A stretch of DNA of 64,000 bases, from NCBI GenBank assembly GCA_038150225.1, contig JAYQWG010000002.1, forward strand, positions 1 through 64,000. Reading direction: 5' to 3'. Under the pieces are notes generated by a model. It did not search any database, had not been told where the DNA came from, and saw only the letters and a list, made by a program, of their open reading frames with translations. This DNA comes from Lucifugimonas sp038150225. GTDB lineage: Bacteria; Chloroflexota; Dehalococcoidia; Lucifugimonadales; Lucifugimonadaceae. Positions 15,584 through 24,779 of the stretch are shown here, in pieces (position 1 is the first letter of the stretch; every line of letters starts with the position of its first letter). A program made the translations under genes and the position numbers.

Positions 15584-17305
15584 TTATGGAGTTGGCAATT
15601 CACGGTAGGGACCAAGCCGAGCCGCGATCACAGGTCCCCCGTGGTTGTGCCTACTGAAAGTTCGCAGTGATGGTCGAAGTGTGAAACCGGGATTCTCCCA
15701 GTCCTCTACCTCGCATCTCTCTGCCCACTCGTTGTAGAACCGAATCATGGAGTCTGCACGTTCCTTTTCGGTGTTGATCAGATCGTTCAACTCTGTCCTG
15801 TCGTCTCGAATGTTGTACAACTCCCAGACCGCCCTCGAATCTGGATCAGAGGGATCACCGATTTCGCTGACTAATTTCCAGTCACCCATTCGCACCGCAC
15901 GATTTCCCTCGTGTTCCCAGGCAATTGGTTTGTCACGTTCCCAGCCGTTTCCCGACAGTGCACCAGAAAACGATTCACCTTCATGCGGCTTAATATCTTT
16001 TCCTTTAAAGGTCGAAGGGTAAGAAGCACCTGCAATATCGATGATGGTGGCGTTGATATCGATGATGTGCGCAGGGTTGTTAAACACTGTTCCCGTGTTT
16101 TTTACGCCTTCCGGCCAACTCACGATGAATGGCGTAGAAATGCCGCCTTCATGCGTGTAGTGCTTGAACAGCCTGAATGGAGTGTTGTTGACGTTCGCCC
16201 ATGCGATATCAACGCTTGCGAACGTGTCCGGTGGTCCAGGTTCAATGTCAGGGCTATTACCAGTCCTGACCACCCGACCATCAACGGTAGGGTAGTTGTA
16301 TCGAGATGGGTCTGGGGTCGGGCCATCTTCTGCCAGCAATTCGGCGCACCCGCCGTTATCTGCAAGGAACATTATTACGGTGTTGTCGAATTCACCTGAC
16401 TCCCGAAGCTTGTCGACAAGCTGGCCGATACCGCGGTCCACCTGTTCTACCTGTGCTGCATAAACAGCCATTTGGACGTCACGCCATTCCTTGTGTGCTT
16501 CTTCGTCCCAGGGCGCGACGGCGGATTCACGGGGAGAAATGTCCCACCTAGGATCGACCATCCCCATCCCTCGCTGGGACTCATGTCGATTCAGACGAGT
16601 TTCGTCCCACCCCTTCATGTATTTGCCACGATATTTTTCTATGTCCTCTTCCCAGGCATGCAATGGCCAGTGAGGAGCAGTGAACGCCATGTACAGGAAG
16701 AATGGTTCGGATCGGTGAACTGCGTCATCGACAAACTGGGTAGCTTTGGCAGCGATAGCGTCGGTGAAGTGGTAATCAGTGGTTTCAACGCTGATTCTGG
16801 TTAGATCATCCATCAGCATATTCGGGTTGTAATAACTTCCACCGCCCGAGAGAATTCCGTAAAACCTGTCGAATCCTCGTCCACGAGGGGATGGGTATCC
16901 GGGCATGTCCGGGTACCACCCGTCTGGCAATCCTGATTGTTCGCCACCTACATGCCACTTACCAGCCATTAAAGTTCGATAGCCGGCAGTTTTCAGCACC
17001 TCGGCAATCGTCACACAGTTTTCGTTAAGGTAACCCTGATAAGCGGGAACACCTAGGTCGTTGATCATGTGACCAATGCCAGCCTGCTGAGGATTTAGTC
17101 CGGTTAGTAGGGCAGCGCGTGAGGGACAGCAGCGGGCAGAGTTGTACATCTGCGTGAACTTCATTCCACTTGCCGCGAGTGAATCGAGGTTCGGAGTTCG
17201 AATTTCCGATCCGAAACACCCGAGGTCAGACCACCCAAGGTCATCAGCCATAATCAAAACGATGTTTGGCTTCTTGGTAGTCGATCGATCGTGATTCGTT
17301 GTCAT
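15584..17305 (-). CDS. Type I sulfatase (arylsulfatase family)
   Basis: 573 residues. The N-terminus NIVLIMADDLGWSDLG supplies the two Asp metal ligands, and SARCCPSRAALLTG contains the C-x-P-S-R motif whose Cys is converted to formylglycine. A further metal-site segment FLADNGGCAE follows in the middle. The enzyme hydrolyses sulfate esters of sugars or aromatics; the substrate is unknown. No signal peptide is visible, pointing to a cytoplasmic enzyme acting on imported substrates. AGGTCAC precedes the ATG. It starts an apparent sulfatase-amidase-SDR unit. The formylglycine-generating enzyme is not in this window. Confidence 0.93.
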   Translation of the reverse strand: MTTNHDRSTTKKPNIVLIMADDLGWSDLGCFGSEIRTPNLDSLAASGMKFTQMYNSARCCPSRAALLTGLNPQQAGIGHMINDLGVPAYQGYLNENCVTIAEVLKTAGYRTLMAGKWHVGGEQSGLPDGWYPDMPGYPSPRGRGFDRFYGILSGGGSYYNPNMLMDDLTRISVETTDYHFTDAIAAKATQFVDDAVHRSEPFFLYMAFTAPHWPLHAWEEDIEKYRGKYMKGWDETRLNRHESQRGMGMVDPRWDISPRESAVAPWDEEAHKEWRDVQMAVYAAQVEQVDRGIGQLVDKLRESGEFDNTVIMFLADNGGCAELLAEDGPTPDPSRYNYPTVDGRVVRTGNSPDIEPGPPDTFASVDIAWANVNNTPFRLFKHYTHEGGISTPFIVSWPEGVKNTGTVFNNPAHIIDINATIIDIAGASYPSTFKGKDIKPHEGESFSGALSGNGWERDKPIAWEHEGNRAVRMGDWKLVSEIGDPSDPDSRAVWELYNIRDDRTELNDLINTEKERADSMIRFYNEWAERCEVEDWENPGFTLRPSLRTFSRHNHGGPVIAARLGPYRELPTP

Positions 17306-17433
17306 GTGACCTGCCTGCTGCTTTGCTTACGAATAGGCGGCACTTTACCCGAATCCCTTTGTCATCGAACCCGATTCGGTGGTGCGATGTGCTAACTTCC
17401 GCCAGGATCAGTTTTGAGTTATCGGAGACCAGA

Positions 17434-18561
17434 TTGAGTAACAAGTTCGACACGATAGTTGTTGGCGTTGGTGGCATGGGAAGCGCGACGGTCTATCACC
17501 TGGCATCGCGCGGGCAACGCGTTCTGGGGCTAGAAAAATTTGATATTCCGCATGCTGAGGGTTCCTCGCATGGAGTGAACAGAATTATTCGCTTGGCTTA
17601 CTACGAGCATCCTTCGTACGTACCGCTGTTGCGTCGCGCGTACGAACTTTGGGAAGAAATCCAGCAAAGCGCAGGGGAACAACTCTTGTTCAAAATCGGA
17701 TCTATTGACACAGCCCCTTCTGGTCATGAAGTGTTTGAAAGGTCACTGCAGTCGTGCTTGATCCACGATATTCCACACGAAGTTTTGGATCACAACGAAA
17801 TCAACACCCGATTCCCCGGATACAACATGCCATCAGGGCACATGGGTTTGTATCAGCGTGACGGAGGATTTGTACTCTCCGAACGGTCGATCGTCGCCTA
17901 TGTCAATGCAGCGCTTGGCGAAGGCGCCGAGGTTCACGCTCGTGAGTCGGTAATTGATTGGGAAACGGAGGGCGATGGAGTGACGGTAAAAACTGATCGG
18001 GGTAGTTACAAGGCTGATCGGTTAGTGTTCACCTCGGGAGCATGGACTTCGGGCCTGCTCCCTGAGCTTTCTCATCTGGCGGTTCCAGAGCGACAAGTGC
18101 TCGCCTGGCTGCAAGTCGATCAACCATCAGACTTTCACCCCAAGAACTTCCCTGTGTTCAACGCCTACTTCGATGAAGGGCGTTACTACGGCTTCCCGGA
18201 GTTTAGTATTCCCGGCTTCAAAATCGGTCGATATCACCATCTTGAACAGGACGTCGATCCAGGCGAGATGCTCAACAATGTCACTGTTGAGGACGAGGAT
18301 ATCCTGCGTATTGCCGCAGCTAAATACTTCCCGGGTGGGAACGGTAATTTGATGTCGCTCAAGACGTGCATGTTCACGAACACACCCGATGAACACTTTA
18401 TTCTAGACATATTGCCAGATAAGCCTCAGGTAAGTGTTGCGGCAGGGTTTAGTGGACATGGCTTCAAATTCGCCAGCGTTGTTGGAGAAATAATGGCTGA
18501 TCTGGCGATGTACAAGAGTACCGAGCATGAAATCAACCTGCTCAGGCTGAAACGTTTTTAA
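17434..18561 (+). CDS. FAD-dependent oxidase, sarcosine/N-methyl-tryptophan oxidase family
   Basis: 375 residues from a TTG at 17434 with CGGAGA upstream; this gives the usual length of SolA/MSOX enzymes (about 372-390). The FAD-binding GVGGMGSATVYHLASRG is at the N-terminus, followed by EGSSHGVNRIIRLAYYEHP, the family segment carrying the catalytic basic residues. The GFSGHGFKFASVVG block near the C-terminus contains the position where a Cys binds FAD covalently in MSOX. Members oxidise secondary or N-methyl amino acids with oxygen, giving H2O2. Exact substrate unknown. It diverges from the sulfatase gene. Confidence 0.9.
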   Translation: MSNKFDTIVVGVGGMGSATVYHLASRGQRVLGLEKFDIPHAEGSSHGVNRIIRLAYYEHPSYVPLLRRAYELWEEIQQSAGEQLLFKIGSIDTAPSGHEVFERSLQSCLIHDIPHEVLDHNEINTRFPGYNMPSGHMGLYQRDGGFVLSERSIVAYVNAALGEGAEVHARESVIDWETEGDGVTVKTDRGSYKADRLVFTSGAWTSGLLPELSHLAVPERQVLAWLQVDQPSDFHPKNFPVFNAYFDEGRYYGFPEFSIPGFKIGRYHHLEQDVDPGEMLNNVTVEDEDILRIAAAKYFPGGNGNLMSLKTCMFTNTPDEHFILDILPDKPQVSVAAGFSGHGFKFASVVGEIMADLAMYKSTEHEINLLRLKRF

Positions 18562-18749
18562 TTACAGCCATCCCTATTGCACTTCTAGGAGTTTCACACT
18601 CCCTCCAACCGTAGTAGCTAAACACTAATGATTTCATGATGTGCTTGTGATCGCTGTACAGGCTCTTTCAATTTTGCATGCTAATGCACTGGAGCCCGGT
18701 GCTTTATTTCCGCGTCTATTCCGGTGAACTAAGAACCAGATCTACCTGA
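18562..18749. other. Non-coding stretch before a gap
   Basis: About 190 nt with no convincing frame on either strand and no strong hairpin, ending at the second assembly gap. The start of the truncated orphan gene that follows the gap is not visible here. Confidence 0.5.
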
Positions 18750-18849
18750 NNNNNNNNNNNNNNNNNNNNNNNNNNNNNNNNNNNNNNNNNNNNNNNNNNN
18801 NNNNNNNNNNNNNNNNNNNNNNNNNNNNNNNNNNNNNNNNNNNNNNNNN
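18750..18849. other. Assembly gap (100 N)
   Basis: Exactly 100 N of unknown real length. Its edges share no visible sequence. It removes the 5' part of the gene that continues to 19259. Confidence 0.98.
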
Positions 18850-18851
18850 TC

Positions 18852-19259
18852 CAGTACTTCGATCCGACCTCAGTGAGAGGTTTCGCTCGAGACCACATGA
18901 CTCACAAGGAACTTGGCGCGTTGGCTGCATTTGATATCAGCCAGGTGAAGAATCTCGACAAACAGGCAATCGCCGGTATCGGAGACACTGTTCCCGAGTT
19001 CGGTGACTTCGACGTTGAAGTCCGATTTGAGGTAGTCGGTGAAGAAGCACTCCGACTTGGTGGTGTTGGTTCATTCGCAGAACTCGCAGTACAAATTGCC
19101 GAAGGTCCTTCCCCTGAAGCCCTCGAGGCAATGGGTTGGGATCCTTCTATGGGAGACGACTACGAAGAGTTTGACCTCAGCATGGATATTCTGGAGGGTT
19201 TGACAGGCGAAGCTCTTGACCGAGCAAGAGAGGCATTCAGTGCACTGGAGGCAGATTGA
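18852..19259 (+). CDS. Acidic orphan protein, N-terminus lost in the gap
   Basis: The frame is open from the gap edge (QYFDPTSVRGFARDHMTH) to TGA at 19257-19259, giving 135 visible residues. An in-frame GTG at 18873 exists but the reading continues upstream, so the true start is probably in the gap. The protein is strongly acidic, especially the C-terminal half (MGDDYEEFDLSMDILEGLTG), and has no membrane segment. The pattern VEVRFEVVGEEALRLGGVGS suggests an alpha/beta domain. I do not recognise a family. Confidence 0.6.
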   Translation, partial: QYFDPTSVRGFARDHMTHKELGALAAFDISQVKNLDKQAIAGIGDTVPEFGDFDVEVRFEVVGEEALRLGGVGSFAELAVQIAEGPSPEALEAMGWDPSMGDDYEEFDLSMDILEGLTGEALDRAREAFSALEAD

Positions 19260-19315
19260 CGCACCCGACGCACCGACTGGCGAGGTCACCGTCACCGGAA
19301 GAGAGGCATTCAGTG
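19226..19315. repeat. 17-bp direct repeat around the 3' end of the orphan gene
   Basis: AAGAGAGGCATTCAGTG occurs at 19226-19242, inside the gene, and again at 19299-19315 downstream of the stop, 73 nt apart. It may mark a small duplication or a deletion scar. Confidence 0.5.
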
Positions 19316-19368
19316 TTTTGTAGAGCGTTAGTAAATACGAAAATCGACAGCTAGTAAAAACATGAACG

Positions 19369-19409
19369 AAACAGGCCGAATTGGGAACTTCTGATTCGGC
19401 CTGTTTTTG
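19369..19409 (+). terminator. Intrinsic terminator after the orphan gene
   Basis: A 13-bp perfect stem AAACAGGCCGAAT/ATTCGGCCTGTTT with a 12-nt loop is followed by a T-rich run. It fits termination of the plus-strand gene ending at 19259. Confidence 0.85.
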
Positions 19410-19580
19410 TTACTGGATTCGGCCATTTTTCAATTTTGCTATGTCGGTATTGGCGTGCTGATGAATAGGATGTGAAAGATGTGGTTCGGGTCTGATGGGT
19501 TTTTCAGTTCAAAAGAGCGGGGGGGCGGCTAGGCGGAGTACGAAACTGCCAAGGTGGGAATACAAGAATTTTTACATATA
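19410..19580. other. Non-coding stretch between two terminators
   Basis: About 170 nt lie between the two hairpins. They include a run of seven G at about 19520, but no frame or motif I can support. Confidence 0.4.
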
Positions 19581-19619
19581 ACTGAAAAGCCCTAGGTACG
19601 ATACCTAGGGCTTTTCAGT
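19581..19619 (-). terminator. Intrinsic terminator of the ThDP-enzyme gene
   Basis: An 18-bp perfect inverted repeat (ACTGAAAAGCCCTAGGTA and its complement) has a 3-nt loop. It lies 17 nt beyond the stop of the minus-strand gene. The A/T runs are inside the stem, so it may act in either direction. Confidence 0.85.
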
Positions 19620-19636
19620 ATGTGATCCGAACCGAT

Positions 19637-21277
19637 CTACTTTCCGAAGAACGACTTTCGAGATTCGTAGTTTGAATGGATGTCGATCAGAACGGCTTTA
19701 CCTTCTGCATTTTCTCGACGTGCCCGCTGAATAGAAGGTGCCAACTCGTCTGGATGAGAAACTTCGATACCTACACCACCCATGCCTTCGGTGATCTTGG
19801 CGTAATTTCCAACCATGTGAGAAACACCGTACTTCTCGCGAGCGGTTGGGAATCCGCCTGGGTAGGTAGCCATTCCACCATTATTGAGAAGGACAGTCGT
19901 GATCGGGAGGTTTTCTCGAGTCGCCGATTCCACGTCAGTACCCGACATACCCCACGCACCGTCACCCATGTAGTTGAGGCAGAACTTGTCGGGGTTTGCA
20001 AGCTTGGCTCCGATCATTACCGGGATACCGAATCCAAGATGGGTTGTCTTGCCCCAACCGATGTAGCTGTGGGGAGTCGTTGCCGTGTAGAACGGAACCA
20101 TGCAGTCGCGAGGACCACCTGCGTCGTGAGTCACGATGCTGTTCTCGTGATCAAGGTTCTTGTTGATCTCATTTATCACACGGTAAGGATTTAGAGGTGC
20201 TTCATCGGAGTTAAGAATTGGAGCCCACTCAGCCATCCAAGCCTCTCGTACTTCCGCAATTCGGGCTCTCACGCCTGTGTGACGACCACCTTCACCGATC
20301 TGAGCTTTCACCTCTTCGATCAGCGCTTGCAACGTAAGCTTGGCATCACCAATTAACCCGATGTCGGAAGGTGTGTCCTTGTTTATGTCATCTGGGTTAA
20401 TCGTGTTGTGAATAACGCTTTTCTTACCTGCAGGAACGCGCCGTGTGTAGTTGTTGATCGTGAGGCTCGTACCAATGCCGATAACAGCATCACTCTCGTT
20501 GATCCATTCGTACGCATGACCGGTGCAGGCTCCGCTACCAGCTCCGAGAGACAGTGGAAGGCGCTCGTCGTAAGCGGACTTACCTTCCATCGTTGTAAAT
20601 ACTGGTATGTCAGTCAGTTCAGCGAACTCAGCAAGTTCCGCTGTGGCTCCTGCCATTAGAACACCAGCACCTGCCCAGATCATTGGTCGGTCTGCAGCGA
20701 GGAGTGCTTTGACCGCATCCTGAACGTCCGTCTTGGAAGGTGCAGACTTCCTTGCAGTAGGTGAACTGTAGTTCATTGCGGCTTCAGGCACTTCCATGGT
20801 GCAGACATCAAGCGTCATCTCAACGACCACGGGACCACCATTACCGTTTCGGAGTGCCTGGAAAGCCCGACGCATCACATCTGCAATTTGTGTCGGGGAA
20901 TCAATCGTTTCTGCAGACTTGACTACGCTCTTCCAACTTTCGGAAGCGAGGAAGTTCGGTCGGACGTGTCGCCGTTCAAGTGGATAGCCACCCGGCAATA
21001 CCAGCATCGGCACGTTGTCACCGAACGCCTGTGCCAACCCTCCCATGGAGTTTTCTGCACCAGCAGCGTGCTGCATGGCGACGACACCGAACTTCTGACC
21101 GTCGCTGACGCGGCTATATCCATCAGCCGCCATGATGGCTCCACGCTCGTGTCGGAACATCACCGGGCGTATGCCCTCTTTTGCGACAGCTTCGATTAGC
21201 GCGTTGCTCGGGAAGCACGTCATTTCCGTGACGCCTTCCTGTTTAAGGATGTGAGCGATGAACTCGGTACCGTTCAT
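19637..21277 (-). CDS. Thiamine diphosphate-dependent enzyme, acetolactate synthase-like
   Basis: 546 residues from the ATG at 21277, which has GGAG 9-10 nt upstream; the frame stays open further but that extension looks non-coding. The catalytic Glu lies in RHERGAIMAADGYSR and the ThDP/Mg site is GDGAWGMSGTDVESATRENL ending in LLNNGG. The three-domain layout matches ThDP decarboxylases and acetolactate synthases. No IlvN-type regulatory subunit is adjacent, so a catabolic carboligase or 2-keto acid decarboxylase is more likely than branched-chain synthesis. Substrate unknown. Confidence 0.88.
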   Translation of the reverse strand: MNGTEFIAHILKQEGVTEMTCFPSNALIEAVAKEGIRPVMFRHERGAIMAADGYSRVSDGQKFGVVAMQHAAGAENSMGGLAQAFGDNVPMLVLPGGYPLERRHVRPNFLASESWKSVVKSAETIDSPTQIADVMRRAFQALRNGNGGPVVVEMTLDVCTMEVPEAAMNYSSPTARKSAPSKTDVQDAVKALLAADRPMIWAGAGVLMAGATAELAEFAELTDIPVFTTMEGKSAYDERLPLSLGAGSGACTGHAYEWINESDAVIGIGTSLTINNYTRRVPAGKKSVIHNTINPDDINKDTPSDIGLIGDAKLTLQALIEEVKAQIGEGGRHTGVRARIAEVREAWMAEWAPILNSDEAPLNPYRVINEINKNLDHENSIVTHDAGGPRDCMVPFYTATTPHSYIGWGKTTHLGFGIPVMIGAKLANPDKFCLNYMGDGAWGMSGTDVESATRENLPITTVLLNNGGMATYPGGFPTAREKYGVSHMVGNYAKITEGMGGVGIEVSHPDELAPSIQRARRENAEGKAVLIDIHSNYESRKSFFGK

Positions 21278-21631
21278 TAATACAAATCTCCGTACTTGCT
21301 CCGTCGTGGCACGCCAGTCGCGACAACCCTGTTGCCGAAGCGTGGCGATTCTAGTCCTATTGCGTGTGTTACACCAAACGCAGCATAAGAATTTTCTATG
21401 AATTGTGGGGTGACTAAGGGTGCCGTAATTGACGTTGAACTGAACTGAAACCTTGGATGATCCTTTGGTCGCAATCCCACCCCCAAAGTGAATTGCGGAA
21501 ATGCGAAATACACCGTTAACGAATGACGTGCTTTTGACAACAGTCGACACCAATAACCCAATATTCACTTCTTGTGAGAATTGATCTCAGATAGTTACCA
21601 ATTACTCAGAAAACTCTATCGAGAGGTCAAG
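21278..21631. promoter_or_regulatory. Divergent intergenic region
   Basis: About 350 nt separate the start of the ThDP enzyme (minus) from the small basic protein (plus). It should hold both promoters. I see no convincing coding frame, no strong hairpin and no clear operator. Confidence 0.4.
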
Positions 21632-21859
21632 ATGCTCAACTACAAGCCAATCTCAGTTGAACGAGCCCGAGTGAAGTACTTTCAGGCGGTCAATGAAGTG
21701 CGGTTCGCTGTCGGCCAAATTGAGCGAGACCGCGCTCGAACGGAACAGCGCAAGGCCGAGAAAGTTTTGCAACACGCCCATCGAATCGAACGCGGTCGAA
21801 AAGAATCCATGGACCGCGCACGACGCCGTCGACGAATGGACTGGAACATCGCCGTCTAA
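21632..21859 (+). CDS. Small Arg-rich basic protein of unknown function
   Basis: 75 residues from the ATG at 21632, which has GAGAGGTC 5-6 nt upstream. The protein is highly basic, with helical Arg/Glu/Lys repeats and a C-terminal RARRRRRMDW cluster, and no membrane segment. A good terminator 23 nt after the stop and the ribosome binding site support a real, separately expressed gene. The composition suggests a nucleic-acid or ribosome-associated protein, but no family is recognised. Confidence 0.6.
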   Translation: MLNYKPISVERARVKYFQAVNEVRFAVGQIERDRARTEQRKAEKVLQHAHRIERGRKESMDRARRRRRMDWNIAV

Positions 21860-21881
21860 CTTTTCGAAAGAAACTCAGCGT

Positions 21882-21913
21882 AGGGATCGGAGCCATTTCG
21901 ATCCTTTCTTTGT
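21882..21913 (+). terminator. Intrinsic terminator
   Basis: AGGGATCG pairs with CGATCCTT (8 bp, one G-U) around a 9-nt loop and is followed by a T-rich run (TTTCTTTG). It lies just after the small basic protein gene. Confidence 0.75.
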
Positions 21914-21996
21914 TTAACGAGCAATATTTGTTTGTCTCACGAGTTACTATTCCCTGAACCACTTTCGAATATCGAAATTTACCCAGGGAGAACTTG

Positions 21997-22713
21997 ATGA
22001 CAGACCAGGCCGGGCCACTCTCAGAAGAGTTGTTGGCGCAAATTAGGAAGATCGACACTCCAACCATCGCCAACGCGTTGGAGCTTCTCGACATTTTGCC
22101 TCGAACCGAAGGATTTATGCGTCCTGAGGTCAAATCGATTACCCCGGTCGAAGACACGTACGTCGGTTACGCCGTAACTGGTGTTATTTCAGCTCGTCAC
22201 CGTTCGCCACGCGCACTGGGACGCACCGAGTACTGGCAGGCAATCCTTGACATTCCAGGCCCTCGAATGGTCGTGCTTCATGACCTTGATTACCCAAACA
22301 TCGTTGGATCGTGGTGGGGTGAAATCCAGGGCAACATTGCGCTGGGTCTTGGATGTGTTGGAGCGGTAACAGACGGGGGAGTTCGCGACCTCAAAGAAGC
22401 TGAGGAAATGGGATTCCCGTTCTGGGCGAAGGAGACTCTTGTGTCTCACGGATACGTTCATGCTGTAGCGTTCAACGTACCTGTTGATGTTGGCGGGGTT
22501 TACGTTCAGCCAGGAGACCTTATCGCTGCTGATCGTCACGGGGTTATCCAGATCCCGATTGACGCTGCACCGAAACTACCAGCATTAGCCGAAGCTCTTG
22601 CCGAACAGGAAGCAATACAGATTTCGACCGCCCAATCTGGTGATGTAACGGTTGAAAAACTTGCAGAAGCTTTGCAGAAGGCGACCGAACTGGGTGCTCA
22701 GCAGAGCTACTAA
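21997..22713 (+). CDS. RraA/HMG aldolase family protein
   Basis: 238 residues from the ATG at 21997, with AGGGAG 6 nt upstream; a TTG at 21994 is adjacent. The signature GAVTDGGVRD contains the G-G-x-R-D active-site motif of class II pyruvate aldolases of the RraA fold, and PGDLIAADRHGVIQIP is the other family block. Members include 4-hydroxy-4-methyl-2-oxoglutarate aldolase/oxaloacetate decarboxylase and the RNase E inhibitor RraA. The conserved catalytic residues favour an aldolase or decarboxylase role, consistent with the 2-keto acid chemistry encoded nearby. Confidence 0.88.
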   Translation: MTDQAGPLSEELLAQIRKIDTPTIANALELLDILPRTEGFMRPEVKSITPVEDTYVGYAVTGVISARHRSPRALGRTEYWQAILDIPGPRMVVLHDLDYPNIVGSWWGEIQGNIALGLGCVGAVTDGGVRDLKEAEEMGFPFWAKETLVSHGYVHAVAFNVPVDVGGVYVQPGDLIAADRHGVIQIPIDAAPKLPALAEALAEQEAIQISTAQSGDVTVEKLAEALQKATELGAQQSY

Positions 22714-22744
22714 TACGTCCCCTTTTCGTTCAACTGACAAATCG

Positions 22745-22776
22745 AGCCGTGTAGATTTTTCTGCCCGGCTTTTTTA
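22745..22776 (+). terminator. Weak intrinsic terminator
   Basis: AGCCG and CGGCT form a 5-bp stem with a large loop and are followed by a run of T. Its position after the RraA-like gene fits termination, but the stem is short. Confidence 0.45.
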
Positions 22777-22871
22777 TTCCAGAAAATTGTTATGACACTC
22801 GCCATTGTTGTGTGAGAATTATTTGTTGGGTTTGAATCAAACGTGAATTTGAAGATCCGGGTCACACAACT

Positions 22872-24434
22872 TTGATCGTTGTCGAAAATCTGAACAAATC
22901 GTTCGGTGGGAGAGACCTCCTAAAGCAGGTCTCATTCACCGTATCCTCGGGCGAAAAGGTTGGCGTTGTTGGCCCAAACGGCGCCGGTAAAACCACCCTG
23001 CTTCGAATGATTGCCGATCGAGAACCGGTAACTTCCGGGGTGATCAGCGTGTCTGATGGCGATCTTTCATATTTGCAGCAAGAGTCAGACGTTTCTCTTG
23101 ATTCGTCGTTATACGACGAGATGTGGACAGCCCTCCCTGAACTCGATCAGTTGCGTAAGAGGATCGAGGAGCTTGAAGATCTTCTCTTGTTAGAAGAGGG
23201 TGATGCGGAATCGCAAACAACCGAGCTTGATCGGTCACACGACAGATTCAAGCTACTTGGTGGAAACTCAGTTGATTCTTCGATATCTAGAGTCACGACC
23301 GGTCTGGGATTTACGAAGGAAGATCTTAAGAAACCCTGCGGGGATTTTTCCGGTGGTTGGCGGATGCGTATATCGCTCGCCAAAATCTTGATTCGGCGTG
23401 ATGCGAACATTCTCCTGGACGAGCCGACCAACCATCTCGATAGAGCATCCAAGGAGTGGCTTGCAACCGAGCTCTCTGAGTACCCCGGTGCAATTCTTAT
23501 GGTTACTCACGACGGTGAATTCCTGGAATCAGTCTGCACACGAATTCTCGATGTAGGTCTGAGTGCGATCACGTCCTACCAAGGTACGTATTCGCACTTT
23601 CTCGAAGCGAAAGCAGATCGTCAGGCCCAACTTGACGCACTTGCTGACCGGCAAGAACGAGAAATTGCGCGCCAGGAACAGTTCATCACTCGCTTCCGCT
23701 CAAAAGCGACTAAAGCCAGACAGGTACAAAGCCGTATCAAGGCACTGGAGCGTATGCAACGCGTCGAGCGAATGGTCGACGCTAAGACGACGCATTTTCA
23801 AATCAAATCGACAGGACGAGTAGAACAAATCGTATTGTCAGCTGAATCGGTGTCACACGATTGGGATGACTTACCAGTTCTGTTGGACGTGTCACTCGAA
23901 GTTGAAAGAGGGCAAAAAGTCGCGCTTGTCGGGCACAACGGTGGTGGTAAGAGCACTTTCTTGAGAATTCTCGCTGGAGAAGTGGATCCACGCGAAGGCG
24001 ACATCAACTGGTCTGAGCGGTCACGACGCGGATACTACGCTCAGCACCAGGACGAATCGCTGGATCGCGCTTCTACGATATTAGAGTCAGTTAGAGAATC
24101 TGCTGGTGATCAGCCGGATGGCGATCTAAGAGGAATTTTGGGACGTTTCCTGTTCAGCGCAGACGATGTCTACAAGAAAATTGAGATGCTCTCCGGTGGT
24201 GAGAAAAGCCGGGTTGCGCTTGCGAAATTCCTCGTTCAGCCAAATAACGTGCTGCTTTTAGACGAGCCGACGAACCACCTTGATTCCACGACGCGTGACG
24301 AACTGCTGGACGCACTCGATGAATATGACGGAACGATTATTTGTGCCAGTCACGATCCGGCGATTGTTGAAGAAATTGCCACTCACGTCTACACGGTCGA
24401 ACAAGGCGAACTCACGCTTACCGAGGTGAAATAG
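22872..24434 (+). CDS. ABC-F family ATPase
   Basis: 520 residues from a TTG start, with two ATP-binding cassettes and no membrane part. First domain: Walker A GPNGAGKTT (about 36-44), signature FSGGWRMRISLAK, Walker B ILLDEPTNHLD. Second domain: GHNGGGKST, LSGGEKSRVALAK, VLLLDEPTNHLD. Between them is the charged linker (RQEREIARQEQFITRFRSKA), typical of ABC-F. These proteins act on the ribosome E-site as translation factors or antibiotic-protection proteins. Which paralog (Uup, EttA or YdiF type) cannot be decided here. It converges with the cupin gene 5 bp away. Confidence 0.93.
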   Translation: MIVVENLNKSFGGRDLLKQVSFTVSSGEKVGVVGPNGAGKTTLLRMIADREPVTSGVISVSDGDLSYLQQESDVSLDSSLYDEMWTALPELDQLRKRIEELEDLLLLEEGDAESQTTELDRSHDRFKLLGGNSVDSSISRVTTGLGFTKEDLKKPCGDFSGGWRMRISLAKILIRRDANILLDEPTNHLDRASKEWLATELSEYPGAILMVTHDGEFLESVCTRILDVGLSAITSYQGTYSHFLEAKADRQAQLDALADRQEREIARQEQFITRFRSKATKARQVQSRIKALERMQRVERMVDAKTTHFQIKSTGRVEQIVLSAESVSHDWDDLPVLLDVSLEVERGQKVALVGHNGGGKSTFLRILAGEVDPREGDINWSERSRRGYYAQHQDESLDRASTILESVRESAGDQPDGDLRGILGRFLFSADDVYKKIEMLSGGEKSRVALAKFLVQPNNVLLLDEPTNHLDSTTRDELLDALDEYDGTIICASHDPAIVEEIATHVYTVEQGELTLTEVK

Positions 24435-24439
24435 TCGTC

Positions 24440-24757
24440 CTATTCCTTTCCGACAGACTCGACAGGATTAACAGTCACCCGGTGAAGCGGAATATCACCG
24501 GTGTTAATGAATTGGTGTTGCACGCCTCCAGGTACAAGAACGGCATCGCCTTCCTTAACCGGGTATTCCTTGCCATCGCAAACCAATACACCAGAGCCTT
24601 GAGTGATGAACGCCTGGTGTTCCCACGGATGAACGTGATCAGGACTTGACCCTCCAACCGGATGTTTCACATACAGCATCACGAAAGTCGAAACGCCATC
24701 GTCAGGTCCAAGGATTGGATTGCCCGTGCTGCTCTCGTTTTTGATTACTGGTTCCAA
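24440..24757 (-). CDS. Cupin domain protein
   Basis: 105 residues from a TTG with AGGT upstream. It is a single small beta-barrel cupin: the first motif H-x-H-x4-E-H equivalent is seen in HVHPWEHQAFITQGSG, and the second in GDAVLVPGGVQHQFINTG. The histidines and Glu would bind a metal. The sequence gives no substrate; such proteins are often isomerases or sugar/keto acid-binding sensors. It is the last gene of a unit with the dehydrogenase subunits upstream. Confidence 0.85.
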   Translation of the reverse strand: MEPVIKNESSTGNPILGPDDGVSTFVMLYVKHPVGGSSPDHVHPWEHQAFITQGSGVLVCDGKEYPVKEGDAVLVPGGVQHQFINTGDIPLHRVTVNPVESVGKE

Positions 24758-24779
24758 TTTGAATTACCTCGTGGTGAAG

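Noticed and set aside
19637..21277. Biosynthetic acetolactate synthase (ilvB)
   Set aside because: No ilvN, ilvC or leu genes are nearby and a second ThDP paralog exists, so a branched-chain role is not supported.
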